DNA of 64,000 nucleotides from JAGOTP01 sp964567995 (GTDB lineage: Bacteria > Patescibacteriota > Patescibacteriia > 2-12-FULL-60-25). How positions within the stretch are numbered: position 1 is the first letter of the stretch; the number at the start of each line of letters is the position of its first letter. Position numbers and translations under genes: made by a program. A model generated the notes under the pieces. That model made no database searches. It was given only the letters and a program-made list of their open reading frames with translations, and had not been told where the DNA came from. The stretch lies in the NCBI GenBank assembly GCA_964567995.1, contig CAZMOB010000003.1, positions 166,493 through 230,492 on the forward strand, written 5' to 3'. Of the stretch, positions 41,448 through 50,134 are shown piece by piece.

Positions 41448-44400
41448 ATGTCTACCGCTCCTCACCAACCAAAACAACGCCTCTCACGCACCGAAGCAAT
41501 AGCAACTATTGCGGATCTGGATGCAAAGCTTGAACGCGTAACTACTCGCAGAGAGGAAGTGAGAGCGGAAATTTTAGCTTCAGACCCTAGCCTTGATCAA
41601 GCTCAGCTTCCAGACATAAGATCTCGTGTTGAGACTGTAAAACTGAACTTAAAAGCGTTAGCTGCCGAGTTAACCTCTGCACGAAACAACACGAGCTCTC
41701 CACCAGATCAGGCTACCTTAGACACACTCATAGACCGAATTCGATTTGCACGCACTGTCATAGGCGGCCTGGAACGCAAGATTTCAGAACTAGCTCGGCT
41801 TGAAGAACTGGATAAAATTATTGCAGGCTATACGACAAAACTCGACGAAGCGGGGGCGGCTCTGCATGAGGTCATCCCATCAGAACAACCGCTTTCAGAA
41901 CGCGTATTAACTGCTGAAGCAAAATACAAACAGGCCATCGCCGAACGACAAACAGAAGAAGCGGCAGCGGCAGATTTATACTCGATAAAAGCGGTACAAG
42001 CGTTTGAAGAAAAGGTCCTTCCAACCTGGCAACGTGTAGAGAAATTTTTAGCTGATAGATCGCTCGCTCACGAGCGAGGAGAGGAACTAGCTTTCAAAAA
42101 GTTCGTTGTTTTAGACGAAAATACGCTTAAAGGAGTAAAGGAGACGTTTGATCGCTTCCCACAAGTCCCGGCTGTGGTCGGGCGTGCAGACGCCGTAAAT
42201 ACCGCGCTTGTTGGCTATGCAGAAGCCTATACAACGTATGAAGATTCAGTAAAAACGGGTGAAAGGATTCAAATCGGCCGAGCGACTAGAAAATTGTACG
42301 CCGCCATTGAACGAATAGAAGCACTTCCACCTCTCGAGGCCGGGTTTGTCGCCCCTTACAAAAAAGCCTATGCCGCTGAGATGGAACGAATCGAGCGCCA
42401 ACATGCCGCTTCTATATCGGCCGCCGAAGCTGAATTATTCGCCGCCATTCCACCCGCCGACCGAGAAGAACTTGTCCTCGCTCGAATGGAGAATGTTGCA
42501 CCAGCTCCAGCCTCTGAGCATCCTATTTTCAAAAAACTTGAAACGCCTGAGGGGCAAAAAGAACAAGTTGACGCGATTCTGAAGCAACTGGGAATTCCTC
42601 TGACCGTAGACGGATTAAAAGATTTTAAGGCTAAGATGGTCGCCGAGTTAAGAGGCAACGGGATCGTGGATGATGGCACCAAAAAAAGTCGGAAAATAAA
42701 TAACTTTGATAAAGATATTTGGATCGCATTAAAGCAGGATCTTGCTCTTGAGCTGACATCTGATACCATCAAACCACAACAATGCAAAGAGAGCATTCAA
42801 GCTCGCCTTAAAAGAACTCGACTTCAAGAGCCGAATCAACATCTCGTCGAAGTCCTCGCTGAAGCAATAAATCCAGAAAAATCAACCGAGGATGCCATGA
42901 TCGACTTGAGAGTGGCGATCGAAACATACGTCGATGCGCTCCCCGCCGTCGCCGCTGAAAGCGACGACGCCAAAAAAGCACCGCTGCTCCAAGCCGCTCT
43001 TTCAAAATTAGACCCGCTTCGTGAACAATTTAAAAAATTGGTCATGGGTGAAACACAAGCTGCGCAAGTGGCAGCAGGTGTTACGGATGCCAACCTGCTT
43101 CGTCGTTCCAAGCGAGAGTACGGAGAGGTGTTTGCCAAGGCCATCGGACCCGTTGCGGTGCCCGTTGTCACAGCCGCAAAAGATCCTCGCATTGCCGCCA
43201 AAGCCTCTGTCGATCAGTTCGTCGCCTCCATGGAACGTACGGCTGTTTTAGCAACGGAAGAAAAGAATCTCCTGGCCGTTCAAGGAAAGGTGGTTGACGC
43301 AGCCGCTGCTGGCCGTGGAGCGTTGAACGCACTTGAGACAAGTAGAACGGATCTTACGGCTCATAAGGCTGAAGTAGAACGGATTAAAGGGGAAAAAGCC
43401 CGCATCAATGCCGAAGCAGGACCACGCAGGCTGACACTCGCGAAAGAATGGGCGGAAGAGCATAAGAAACATCTTGATGAGTACGGAAGAATTGCGAAAA
43501 CAAAAGAGGAAGATTTTACAAAGGCAAAAAAAGAACTTGATGAAGTCGCTAAAGAAGTCACGAAAGGATTTAAGACCGTGGAGGCACTAGCGGATGAAGT
43601 CACATCTACGAAAAGATTACTCAGACGACTTGAATCAGGAGTTGTGTTTTATAATGGAACAACGGACCCATTCGAGCGCAGTCTTTTGCATCAACTCAAA
43701 AACGTAAAGGCCAATAACATCACCTACCCGACCGGGCTTGATCTGTTGGAGCATATCGTTCGAGAAAGGGACGAAGCTCCCCTCAAGAAAGGGTTAGGCG
43801 AGGACAAATGGCTCCCTCCGGCCTTACTGACGATGACACGTAAGCTATTCCGTGATCCACGGTATTCGATGGACACTCGCATCGAACATGCGTATGAAGT
43901 TGCCAAGCATGAAACGGAACCACTTCTCGCTGCGACCAACTGGTTTGTCGCCCACCGACTGAATCCCGCTCTTGTCGGCAAGGACCCATCCAGCTGGATG
44001 CCTTGGGCAAAGGCTACTTGGAAGAAAAAATTCGGGGGCAAAGATCAGAATAAGGCGGGGAGCAGTCAAGAACTGGTTGATCATGCCCGAGCGATCCGAA
44101 CCAACTTGGCCGAGATCTTCGGCACGGCACAAGCAGCCTATGAACAGGCAGAGGCGGATGAAGAACGCGCCATCAGATCAGGTGCAAATGCCCTCATCAT
44201 TGGTCAGGCCAGAAGAAAAAGAGAGCAATTACTTGCAGAGAGAGACTACTATCAAACACCTTTCCGAAGACTTGAAGACGCTCTCCGCAACCCAAACACG
44301 GTCGAAATGGAGGCATTCTACGAAGTCTGTTTTTCTGCACTCCAAGTAGCCACCAAAGGACGAACTGGCAAGGATATCTTAAAAAAAGACGAACCTTACT

Positions 44401-45119
44401 CATTCGACGCCTTCAAGCGACTTGAAACGCATCTGGAGGAAGTCGCCACCCCACCGAAACAGGCTAACCTTGATGCAATCAAAGAAGTACTTCGAATCGA
44501 TGAAGACCGGTCTCAAGCCCTGCTCCGAGCCGTTCCTGATCTTACAAAGAGCTTCCAAGACGACATCCGCACGGGACTCGCCAAAAAAGATGAATTACTT
44601 GAACGTCTAAACCAAAAATTGGACGCAAAAGAGGCGGCGGAACGAGAGGCTAGCACAGCTAACGCTCGGCTCACGGAAGAAAAAGGCAAACTCGTCAAAA
44701 CGGCGCTTGATGCCTTCGATGCCCAGGTGGTAGCCGAAGTCGCGGCAGTTGATCCTGACAACGCAGCGAGCAAACTACCGGAGCTTGAGGGACGCGTAAC
44801 CAAGGCCGAGCAAGAGGTAGCAGCCGCTAAAAAAGTCTTTGAGCAGAGCCTTGACGAGCTTGCCACCGCTTATGGCGTCTGGCTCGAGAAACGGACCTCC
44901 GTCCTGAAGCCTATCGACGAACAAACCACTCAATCAGAACGAACGGTCTCACGTAGGTTGAAGGAAGAGGAAGAAGCCATGTTCCAGGCGTTCAAAGATC
45001 AGGGAGCTCCGGATACCGGCAGACGAGCTGACTTCGACAAATGGTACAAAGGACTTGGGAAGCCTCAAAAAACCGCTCTCCTGCAAGCCATTGCGCCCGC
45101 TCTCTACCTCACCCCATAA
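41448..45119 (+). CDS. Giant coiled-coil protein, hypothetical, 1223 aa
   Basis: I do not recognise a family. No signal peptide or membrane segment. Long Ala/Glu/Lys/Arg-rich helices, strongly coiled-coil at about 10-160, 190-330, 610-720 and 1060-1150 (for example LNQKLDAKEAAEREAS). The central part (about 770-1000) looks more globular, with aromatic residues (PFERSLLHQLKNVKAN, LLAATNWFVAHRLNP, SSWMPWAKATWKKKF). Codon use is more AT-rich than the GC-rich orphans. A cytoplasmic structural, filament-forming or effector protein is possible; none is demonstrated. A perfect terminator follows, so it is monocistronic. Confidence 0.85.
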   Translation: MSTAPHQPKQRLSRTEAIATIADLDAKLERVTTRREEVRAEILASDPSLDQAQLPDIRSRVETVKLNLKALAAELTSARNNTSSPPDQATLDTLIDRIRFARTVIGGLERKISELARLEELDKIIAGYTTKLDEAGAALHEVIPSEQPLSERVLTAEAKYKQAIAERQTEEAAAADLYSIKAVQAFEEKVLPTWQRVEKFLADRSLAHERGEELAFKKFVVLDENTLKGVKETFDRFPQVPAVVGRADAVNTALVGYAEAYTTYEDSVKTGERIQIGRATRKLYAAIERIEALPPLEAGFVAPYKKAYAAEMERIERQHAASISAAEAELFAAIPPADREELVLARMENVAPAPASEHPIFKKLETPEGQKEQVDAILKQLGIPLTVDGLKDFKAKMVAELRGNGIVDDGTKKSRKINNFDKDIWIALKQDLALELTSDTIKPQQCKESIQARLKRTRLQEPNQHLVEVLAEAINPEKSTEDAMIDLRVAIETYVDALPAVAAESDDAKKAPLLQAALSKLDPLREQFKKLVMGETQAAQVAAGVTDANLLRRSKREYGEVFAKAIGPVAVPVVTAAKDPRIAAKASVDQFVASMERTAVLATEEKNLLAVQGKVVDAAAAGRGALNALETSRTDLTAHKAEVERIKGEKARINAEAGPRRLTLAKEWAEEHKKHLDEYGRIAKTKEEDFTKAKKELDEVAKEVTKGFKTVEALADEVTSTKRLLRRLESGVVFYNGTTDPFERSLLHQLKNVKANNITYPTGLDLLEHIVRERDEAPLKKGLGEDKWLPPALLTMTRKLFRDPRYSMDTRIEHAYEVAKHETEPLLAATNWFVAHRLNPALVGKDPSSWMPWAKATWKKKFGGKDQNKAGSSQELVDHARAIRTNLAEIFGTAQAAYEQAEADEERAIRSGANALIIGQARRKREQLLAERDYYQTPFRRLEDALRNPNTVEMEAFYEVCFSALQVATKGRTGKDILKKDEPYSFDAFKRLETHLEEVATPPKQANLDAIKEVLRIDEDRSQALLRAVPDLTKSFQDDIRTGLAKKDELLERLNQKLDAKEAAEREASTANARLTEEKGKLVKTALDAFDAQVVAEVAAVDPDNAASKLPELEGRVTKAEQEVAAAKKVFEQSLDELATAYGVWLEKRTSVLKPIDEQTTQSERTVSRRLKEEEEAMFQAFKDQGAPDTGRRADFDKWYKGLGKPQKTALLQAIAPALYLTP

Positions 45120-45127
45120 ATCCCACT

Positions 45128-45160
45128 CAAACCCCCGACTTCTGGTCGGGGGTTTGCTTT
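45128..45160 (+). terminator. Terminator of the giant coiled-coil gene
   Basis: AAACCCCCGAC-ttctg-GTCGGGGGTTT, then GCTTT. Confidence 0.92.
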
Positions 45161-45216
45161 AACAAGTAATTGATCGTCCCCCTTTCCCTTCTAATCCCCT
45201 AGGGTATGATGGATCT

Positions 45217-45879
45217 ATGGACGTCAAAATCGAACCGAGCTGGAAAGCTAAACTTTCGCAGGAATTCGAGCAACCGTATTTTGCGGCGCTGACCGAATTC
45301 GTCCGAATGGAATATCAGGCCACAACCATCTATCCCCCACCGGGATTAATGTTCAATGCGTTCAGCCATACCCCCTTCGAATCCGTCCGTGTCGTGCTAC
45401 TCGGTCAGGACCCTTATCACGGTCCAGGTCAAGCGCATGGTCTGTGTTTTTCCGTCCGTGATGGTGTACGCCCACCGCCGTCCCTGCAAAATATCTTCAA
45501 AGAAATTCATGATGATATTGGCTCACCGATTCCGACCTCCGGCAACTTAGAGCGTTGGGCGGATCAGGGCGTATTTCTCTTGAATGCAACGCTCACTGTT
45601 CGCGCAGGCCAAGCTGGCTCACACCAGAATAAAGGCTGGGAAACCTTTACGGACGCAGTCATAAAACTTCTCGCCGAAGAAAAGGAGCATCTCGTCTTCC
45701 TTCTTTGGGGAAACTACGCACGTCAAAAAGCTTCTTTCATTGATCAGAAAAGGCACCTGGTTCTCCAGGCGCCTCATCCGTCTCCCTTCTCTGCCCACAA
45801 TGGGTTTTTCGGGTGCAAACACTTCAGTAAGACGAATCAATATCTCGCGGACCACGGCTTCATGCCGATTGATTGGTAA
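45217..45879 (+). CDS. ung: Uracil-DNA glycosylase (family 1)
   Basis: Removes uracil from DNA. Water-activating motif GQDPYHGPGQAHG is at 63-75 with catalytic Asp65; Leu-intercalation motif HPSPFSAHNGFFGCKHF is near 188-204; Asn in LLNATLTVR binds uracil. 220 residues, normal. TATGAT ends six bases before ATG 45217, so a leaderless mRNA is likely. The gene abuts the convergent gene at 45880 with no terminator between. Confidence 0.97.
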   Translation: MDVKIEPSWKAKLSQEFEQPYFAALTEFVRMEYQATTIYPPPGLMFNAFSHTPFESVRVVLLGQDPYHGPGQAHGLCFSVRDGVRPPPSLQNIFKEIHDDIGSPIPTSGNLERWADQGVFLLNATLTVRAGQAGSHQNKGWETFTDAVIKLLAEEKEHLVFLLWGNYARQKASFIDQKRHLVLQAPHPSPFSAHNGFFGCKHFSKTNQYLADHGFMPIDW

Positions 45880-46581
45880 CTAGTTCGAACATGTATCGGT
45901 CCGCTTCAACAAACCGTACTGGCTCGTTGCAAGATCAACTTGATGAGAGAACTTGATGGAACAACCGGCATCACTTTTCGTTGTTGTCATGAATTGCAGC
46001 AAATATCCCTGGCCCTCCTTCACAAATTTTACGGGCGTATCGCTCGAGAAAGCTCCTCCACTCCAAGCTGTTATTACCTTTGGTCGTGGATCAGACTCTT
46101 CATCTTCAATTGCTTTTCCTTCACGAAGAAGATAACACACGGGTTGCGAGTCGGCCGATCCGCATACAACATCGTTCTTTGTTTTGACTAGATACGACTC
46201 GCCCGTGATCATCGATCCTGTCTGGATCAAACCCGCGCGCGGTGTCGCAACAATGTAGGTGTAGAGTTTATCTGGTGATTCAAGGACTTTGATGACACGG
46301 AACGGCGTTGTTTCGAACGCTTGTTGCGCTTGCATCAACGTACTCGTAGGAACAACCGCCGCACCTTCTACCATGATGACCTCGTTCAAATTCGGTTTTT
46401 GATTTGGCTGATCTGGCTGCTCGCTCTGGTCTGAAGGCTGCATCCAATTCGCTGGGCGCAACACTTCCCGCGGCGACATATCCCGCACAAACGCATAACT
46501 CACGACGACAAAACACATTCCAACAACAACACCGGTAAGCGCTAGGAGCGCCGGCGAAAAAGGACGATAAGGAGTTTTCAT
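45880..46581 (-). CDS. Membrane-anchored hypothetical protein, 233 aa
   Basis: ATG 46581 (MKTPYRPFSPALLALTG) followed by one membrane segment at about 11-32 (LLALTGVVVGMCFVVVSYAFV), a linker rich in Gln/Pro/Asp (DQSEQPDQPNQKPNLN), and an outside beta-rich domain of about 160 residues with four cysteines (VVCGSADSQPVCYLL and AGCSIKF...DTCSN). TAGAAT lies seven bases before the ATG. I do not recognise the domain. It is convergent with ung, stop codon to stop codon. Confidence 0.75.
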   Translation of the reverse strand: MKTPYRPFSPALLALTGVVVGMCFVVVSYAFVRDMSPREVLRPANWMQPSDQSEQPDQPNQKPNLNEVIMVEGAAVVPTSTLMQAQQAFETTPFRVIKVLESPDKLYTYIVATPRAGLIQTGSMITGESYLVKTKNDVVCGSADSQPVCYLLREGKAIEDEESDPRPKVITAWSGGAFSSDTPVKFVKEGQGYLLQFMTTTKSDAGCSIKFSHQVDLATSQYGLLKRTDTCSN

Positions 46582-46713
46582 GAACCGCATTCTACTCCAT
46601 ATTCTTTCTCATGCGTAGCCTTCAACTAGAAACGATCCTCCATCGGAGGATCTAAATCTATCTCTTTGAATGGTCTTTCTCGTATTCTCTCTTCCCTGCT
46701 TAAACAACGTGAG

Positions 46714-46806
46714 CCTAGGTCGAAAAGAGGGACGTTGTGCGAGCGACGGCGAGTACATAAGCGAGACGCGAGCACGCAAGCGAGCGGTCCCTCTTTTCGA
46801 TCTAGG
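46714..46806. repeat. 20-bp inverted repeat with GCGAG-iterated loop
   Basis: CCTAGGTCGAAAAGAGGGAC (46714-46733) pairs with its copy at 46787-46806 (19 of 20; the exception is a G-U on the plus strand). The 53-base loop holds GCGAG five times at irregular spacing. The right arm covers the stop codon of the helicase gene. A smaller GATCCTCC-atc-GGAGGATC palindrome lies at 46635-46653. Confidence 0.8.
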
Positions 46807-49432
46807 CGAGCAATCCCTTAACATCCTCCCATGTCAGCGACTCAATTGATTGCGTTGCATCTTGCATAATCGCATCAAACACACCCTGCTTCTTCTTTTG
46901 CAACTCCAACATCTTTTCTTCAATCGTTTCTTTGGCCACGAATTTGTAGACGTTCACGGTCTTCGTCTGTCCGATACGGTGCGCGCGGTCCATGGCCTGC
47001 TTTTCGGCCTGTGGATTCCACCATGGATCGATGAGGAGGACCGTATCGGCTTCAGTCAGTGTGAGACCCGTTCCGCCAGCTTTCAAACTCAGCAAGAAGA
47101 CATTGACCTTAGAACGGAATTTCGTAATTTCCATCGCACGATCTTTGGTCGAACCTTCGATCGTCGCGCTGTCGATTCCCTCTTTGACCAACGCCTGACG
47201 GACCAAATCCAACATGGTCGTGAATTGGCTGAAGACCAGAACTTTATGATCCCCTCGAAGTGCTTCGTAGATGAATTCAAGGACGCCCTCCAACTTACCA
47301 GACAGAGCTGGGTCACCCGGCAAACGTGGATCAAGGAACGATGGATGATCACACACCCGACGGAGCTTGGTCAGAGCAGCCAGAATTTCGATCTTGGAGC
47401 GCTCAAAGCCTTGTTCTTCGACCAATCGACTCACATCACTCCGAATCTGTTCCAGCGTACGGGTATACAACACGAGCTGTTCTGGTGAGAGACGACAGGT
47501 GATTTCTTGTTCGATCTTCGGTGGCAATTCGCTGGCCATCATTTCCTTGGTACGACGCAACATGAACGGCTTCAACTTACGACGAAGCTTATCAAGCGCC
47601 TGTTGATCGTTCCGTTCACGAATCGGACGAGAATAGTTCGCCGTGAACGAACGGGCCGTTCCAAAAAAGCCCGGCATCAGGAAATCGAACACAGACCAGA
47701 GTTCATGCACGCCATTTTCAAGTGGCGTACCGGTGAGCGCCAAGCGGAAGCGCGAAGGGATCGCTTTCATCGTCAGTGCCGTTTGTGTCACCGCGTTCTT
47801 GATGAAATGCGCTTCGTCCAACACACACACCGAAAAGGTGGTTTTTGTATCCAAATACAAGGGTAAATCGCGTTGCATCAACGAATACGAAGTGAGAATG
47901 ATGTCGTAGTCCTGCAACGTTTCAATTCTCGCCTTCCGCTCTGGGGGCGTACCATCAACCACTAGGACTTTGGCTTCGGAGGTATAGGTATTCGCTTCTT
48001 GTTGCCACACAGACAACAAGGTTTTGGGACAAATAACGAGTGCGGGTGCTTTTGGTCCAAGCGCCTGCGTCTTCCGCAACATTTCGAGGAAACCTAAGGT
48101 CTGAATGGTTTTTCCCAATCCCATTTCGTCTGCCAACACACCACCAAACCCATAGCGCTGCAGAAAGGCCAACCAGGCTACGCCATCCTTCTGATAGGGG
48201 CGCAGCACCTTCTCAAGCATTGGCGAGAGCATGATCGTTTCGCTCAGCGCCCCACGCTTCACATCTTCCATGAAGCGATCGAGTGAATGCTCCACCCCCT
48301 CCAAATGGGCATGTCGCGTGGATTGCACCAAGAACAAGAGTTCCGGCACATGGAACAGACGTGTCCGACGAGCGCCCTTTTCTTCTGCTTCTTCCGTCGT
48401 TTTCATCCATTCGATCATCGGCTTCAATTCTTGGCCGTTCCCGATTCGTGCGAAACGTCCGTTCGGCAAGCGCACATACGGTTCGTTAGAATTCAACGCT
48501 TGTTCGATCGCCTGTTTTTCAACCTTGGCTTGCTCGCAGTGCCAATCAACCGAAAATGAAAACCAATCCACACCCGTCGACTGGCGGAACGAAACATCGG
48601 CTTCGATGTCAATTGTATCGATCTCAAAAATCGGTTTGGCGGTTTCATCGAGTTCGACCGTGACGCGCTCGCGCAATTCTTCTAATCCAACGCGGACGAA
48701 TTCCAGTAATTTACCTGAGGGAATGATCCATTTCCGCGTAGCCTGTTCCGGCTCAGCGCCGATCGCATCAGAAATATCTACAATCGCATCCTCTTCGGCC
48801 GCTTCGAGTCGCATGACAACATCCACTTCCAAACGATCATCCCTGACCTGCTCATAACGATCTGGGAGCTCGGTATCACCCAAGGGGTACTCGTATTTGC
48901 CGTAACGCGCTAAGCCCTCAATGACGAAAGAATCATGCAAACGATCGTAGGCGATGCGTGCCACGATCTCATCTAAACTGTGACGCTGTGTGCGGGACTG
49001 ACGTTGAACTTTATGCTCATCCTGGTCCAAGGAATCGGCCAAATCCTCCAGTTCAGCTTCTGTAACAGCTACGCCAGAATTTTTCGCGTAGGCACTCAGT
49101 ACCTGGCTCACACGCTCCTTGGAACTTGGTAACGTGTTTTTCTCCAAATCATAGGACAGCGCCTCAAGTCCCAGCGCAACGACGTGTTTGCACATCCCCC
49201 AATCGAAGGGACAGGTGCAATCAAAGAACACGACTTTATCCGCTTTGGGCGACAAGCGAAGCGTCGATTCATAGGTCTCGCTTCCGATCACCCGACCGGT
49301 CACCAAGATATCGTCATTTTTGGCACGTCGAACGGTGACCCCTTCGACGGATCGGTCCAAAAAATAGGTTTTTCCTCGCTGAAAAAGCTCCGGTTCAACA
49401 GTGCCGCGGAGCAAGGCTTCATCAAACAGCAT
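46802..49432 (-). CDS. SNF2-family ATPase with SWIM zinc finger
   Basis: DNA translocase/remodeller of the RapA/HepA-like class. SWIM zinc finger C72-x-C74 ... C81-x-H83 is at the N-terminus. A bacterial-type linker domain spans about 100-400. Then come helicase motifs: DEMGLGKT at 435-442, DEAH at 539-542, LTGTPLENG, and in lobe 2 LVFSQFTTMLD, SLKAGGTGLTLTEAD and DRAHRIGQTKTVNVY. 876 residues, complete. Such proteins remodel DNA-protein complexes or assist transcription and repair. The stop codon lies inside an inverted repeat. Confidence 0.95.
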   Translation of the reverse strand: MLFDEALLRGTVEPELFQRGKTYFLDRSVEGVTVRRAKNDDILVTGRVIGSETYESTLRLSPKADKVVFFDCTCPFDWGMCKHVVALGLEALSYDLEKNTLPSSKERVSQVLSAYAKNSGVAVTEAELEDLADSLDQDEHKVQRQSRTQRHSLDEIVARIAYDRLHDSFVIEGLARYGKYEYPLGDTELPDRYEQVRDDRLEVDVVMRLEAAEEDAIVDISDAIGAEPEQATRKWIIPSGKLLEFVRVGLEELRERVTVELDETAKPIFEIDTIDIEADVSFRQSTGVDWFSFSVDWHCEQAKVEKQAIEQALNSNEPYVRLPNGRFARIGNGQELKPMIEWMKTTEEAEEKGARRTRLFHVPELLFLVQSTRHAHLEGVEHSLDRFMEDVKRGALSETIMLSPMLEKVLRPYQKDGVAWLAFLQRYGFGGVLADEMGLGKTIQTLGFLEMLRKTQALGPKAPALVICPKTLLSVWQQEANTYTSEAKVLVVDGTPPERKARIETLQDYDIILTSYSLMQRDLPLYLDTKTTFSVCVLDEAHFIKNAVTQTALTMKAIPSRFRLALTGTPLENGVHELWSVFDFLMPGFFGTARSFTANYSRPIRERNDQQALDKLRRKLKPFMLRRTKEMMASELPPKIEQEITCRLSPEQLVLYTRTLEQIRSDVSRLVEEQGFERSKIEILAALTKLRRVCDHPSFLDPRLPGDPALSGKLEGVLEFIYEALRGDHKVLVFSQFTTMLDLVRQALVKEGIDSATIEGSTKDRAMEITKFRSKVNVFLLSLKAGGTGLTLTEADTVLLIDPWWNPQAEKQAMDRAHRIGQTKTVNVYKFVAKETIEEKMLELQKKKQGVFDAIMQDATQSIESLTWEDVKGLLA

Positions 49433-49489
49433 CGGGCGATGCTACCAGAAAACCGAAAAAAAAGCGAGTTCCCTTCTCTATAGGATTTC

Positions 49490-49517
49490 TTGACAGCATT
49501 TTGTCATCTTCTAGACT
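49490..49517 (+). promoter_or_regulatory. Promoter of the receiver-like gene
   Basis: TTGACA, 16-base spacer, TAGACT. The leader forms a CCTTGTT/AACGAGG hairpin just upstream of the ribosome site. Confidence 0.75.
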
Positions 49518-49572
49518 GAATCTGAACCTTGTTCGAGTGGAACGAGGCCGTGCAACGCAGGGAGAACGACCC

Positions 49573-50025
49573 ATGAATAATGAAGGGAAGCATATGGTTC
49601 TGGTGGTGGACGACGAGACTGTTCCTGGCCTGCCGGAGATCGCGAAGGCGGGGTTCAGGGTGTACCACTGCCGACGTCCGTCAGAAGCGTCCCGCGATCA
49701 GGGCGGCGTGACCGTTATGGGCTGGCAACAGCTGCTCACCGCCGGGCTGCTCCAGGAGATCGACCTGATCATCATGGACGGGGTGCTCATGGACTGGACC
49801 AACGAACGGGGTGGCCAGACCAACGGCCTCGAACTGATCAAGGAACTCCGGGAGAAGCACGGCTTCACGAAGAAGATCCTGGCCGGCTCGTCCAACGGAG
49901 ATGCCTGCCGGCTGATGGTCGAGATGGGAGCAGACGACACGATGATGATGGGATGGAAGAACGGCGACCTCGAACCCACCACCGTGGTTCTGGTGATCCG
50001 CGCCCATCTCGGGCTCAAGAACTAA
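49573..50025 (+). CDS. Stand-alone response-regulator receiver-like protein
   Basis: 150 residues, single CheY-like domain. VLVVDDE provides the acidic pair D13/D14, IIMDG the phospho-acceptor Asp69, LAGSSN the Ser106 switch, and GWK Lys129; all expected positions are filled, so it can probably be phosphorylated. An insert after the phospho-Asp (MDWTNERGGQTNG) is unusual. No output domain and no kinase adjacent. ATG 49573 follows AGGGAG; the frame runs 24 residues back into the promoter. GC-rich codons, own promoter and terminator. Confidence 0.83.
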   Translation: MNNEGKHMVLVVDDETVPGLPEIAKAGFRVYHCRRPSEASRDQGGVTVMGWQQLLTAGLLQEIDLIIMDGVLMDWTNERGGQTNGLELIKELREKHGFTKKILAGSSNGDACRLMVEMGADDTMMMGWKNGDLEPTTVVLVIRAHLGLKN

Positions 50026-50043
50026 AACGAACAAGGCGTCTCA

Positions 50044-50087
50044 AGCACCCGGGATCTCAGGAGGAAGACCCCGGGCGTTGTTTTTTT
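50044..50087 (+). terminator. Terminator of the receiver-like gene
   Basis: GCACCCGGG pairs with CCCCGGGCGT around a 17-base loop, followed by TTGTTTTTTT. Confidence 0.85.
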
Positions 50088-50134
50088 ATCTTTAGTTCGC
50101 CTTTCAAGCGGCTTCGTACTACGATACGAGACAT

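Noticed and set aside
46609..46824. 71-codon minus-strand frame covering the inverted repeat
   Set aside because: Arg/Ser-rich, no SD, and it overlaps the helicase stop and the palindrome.
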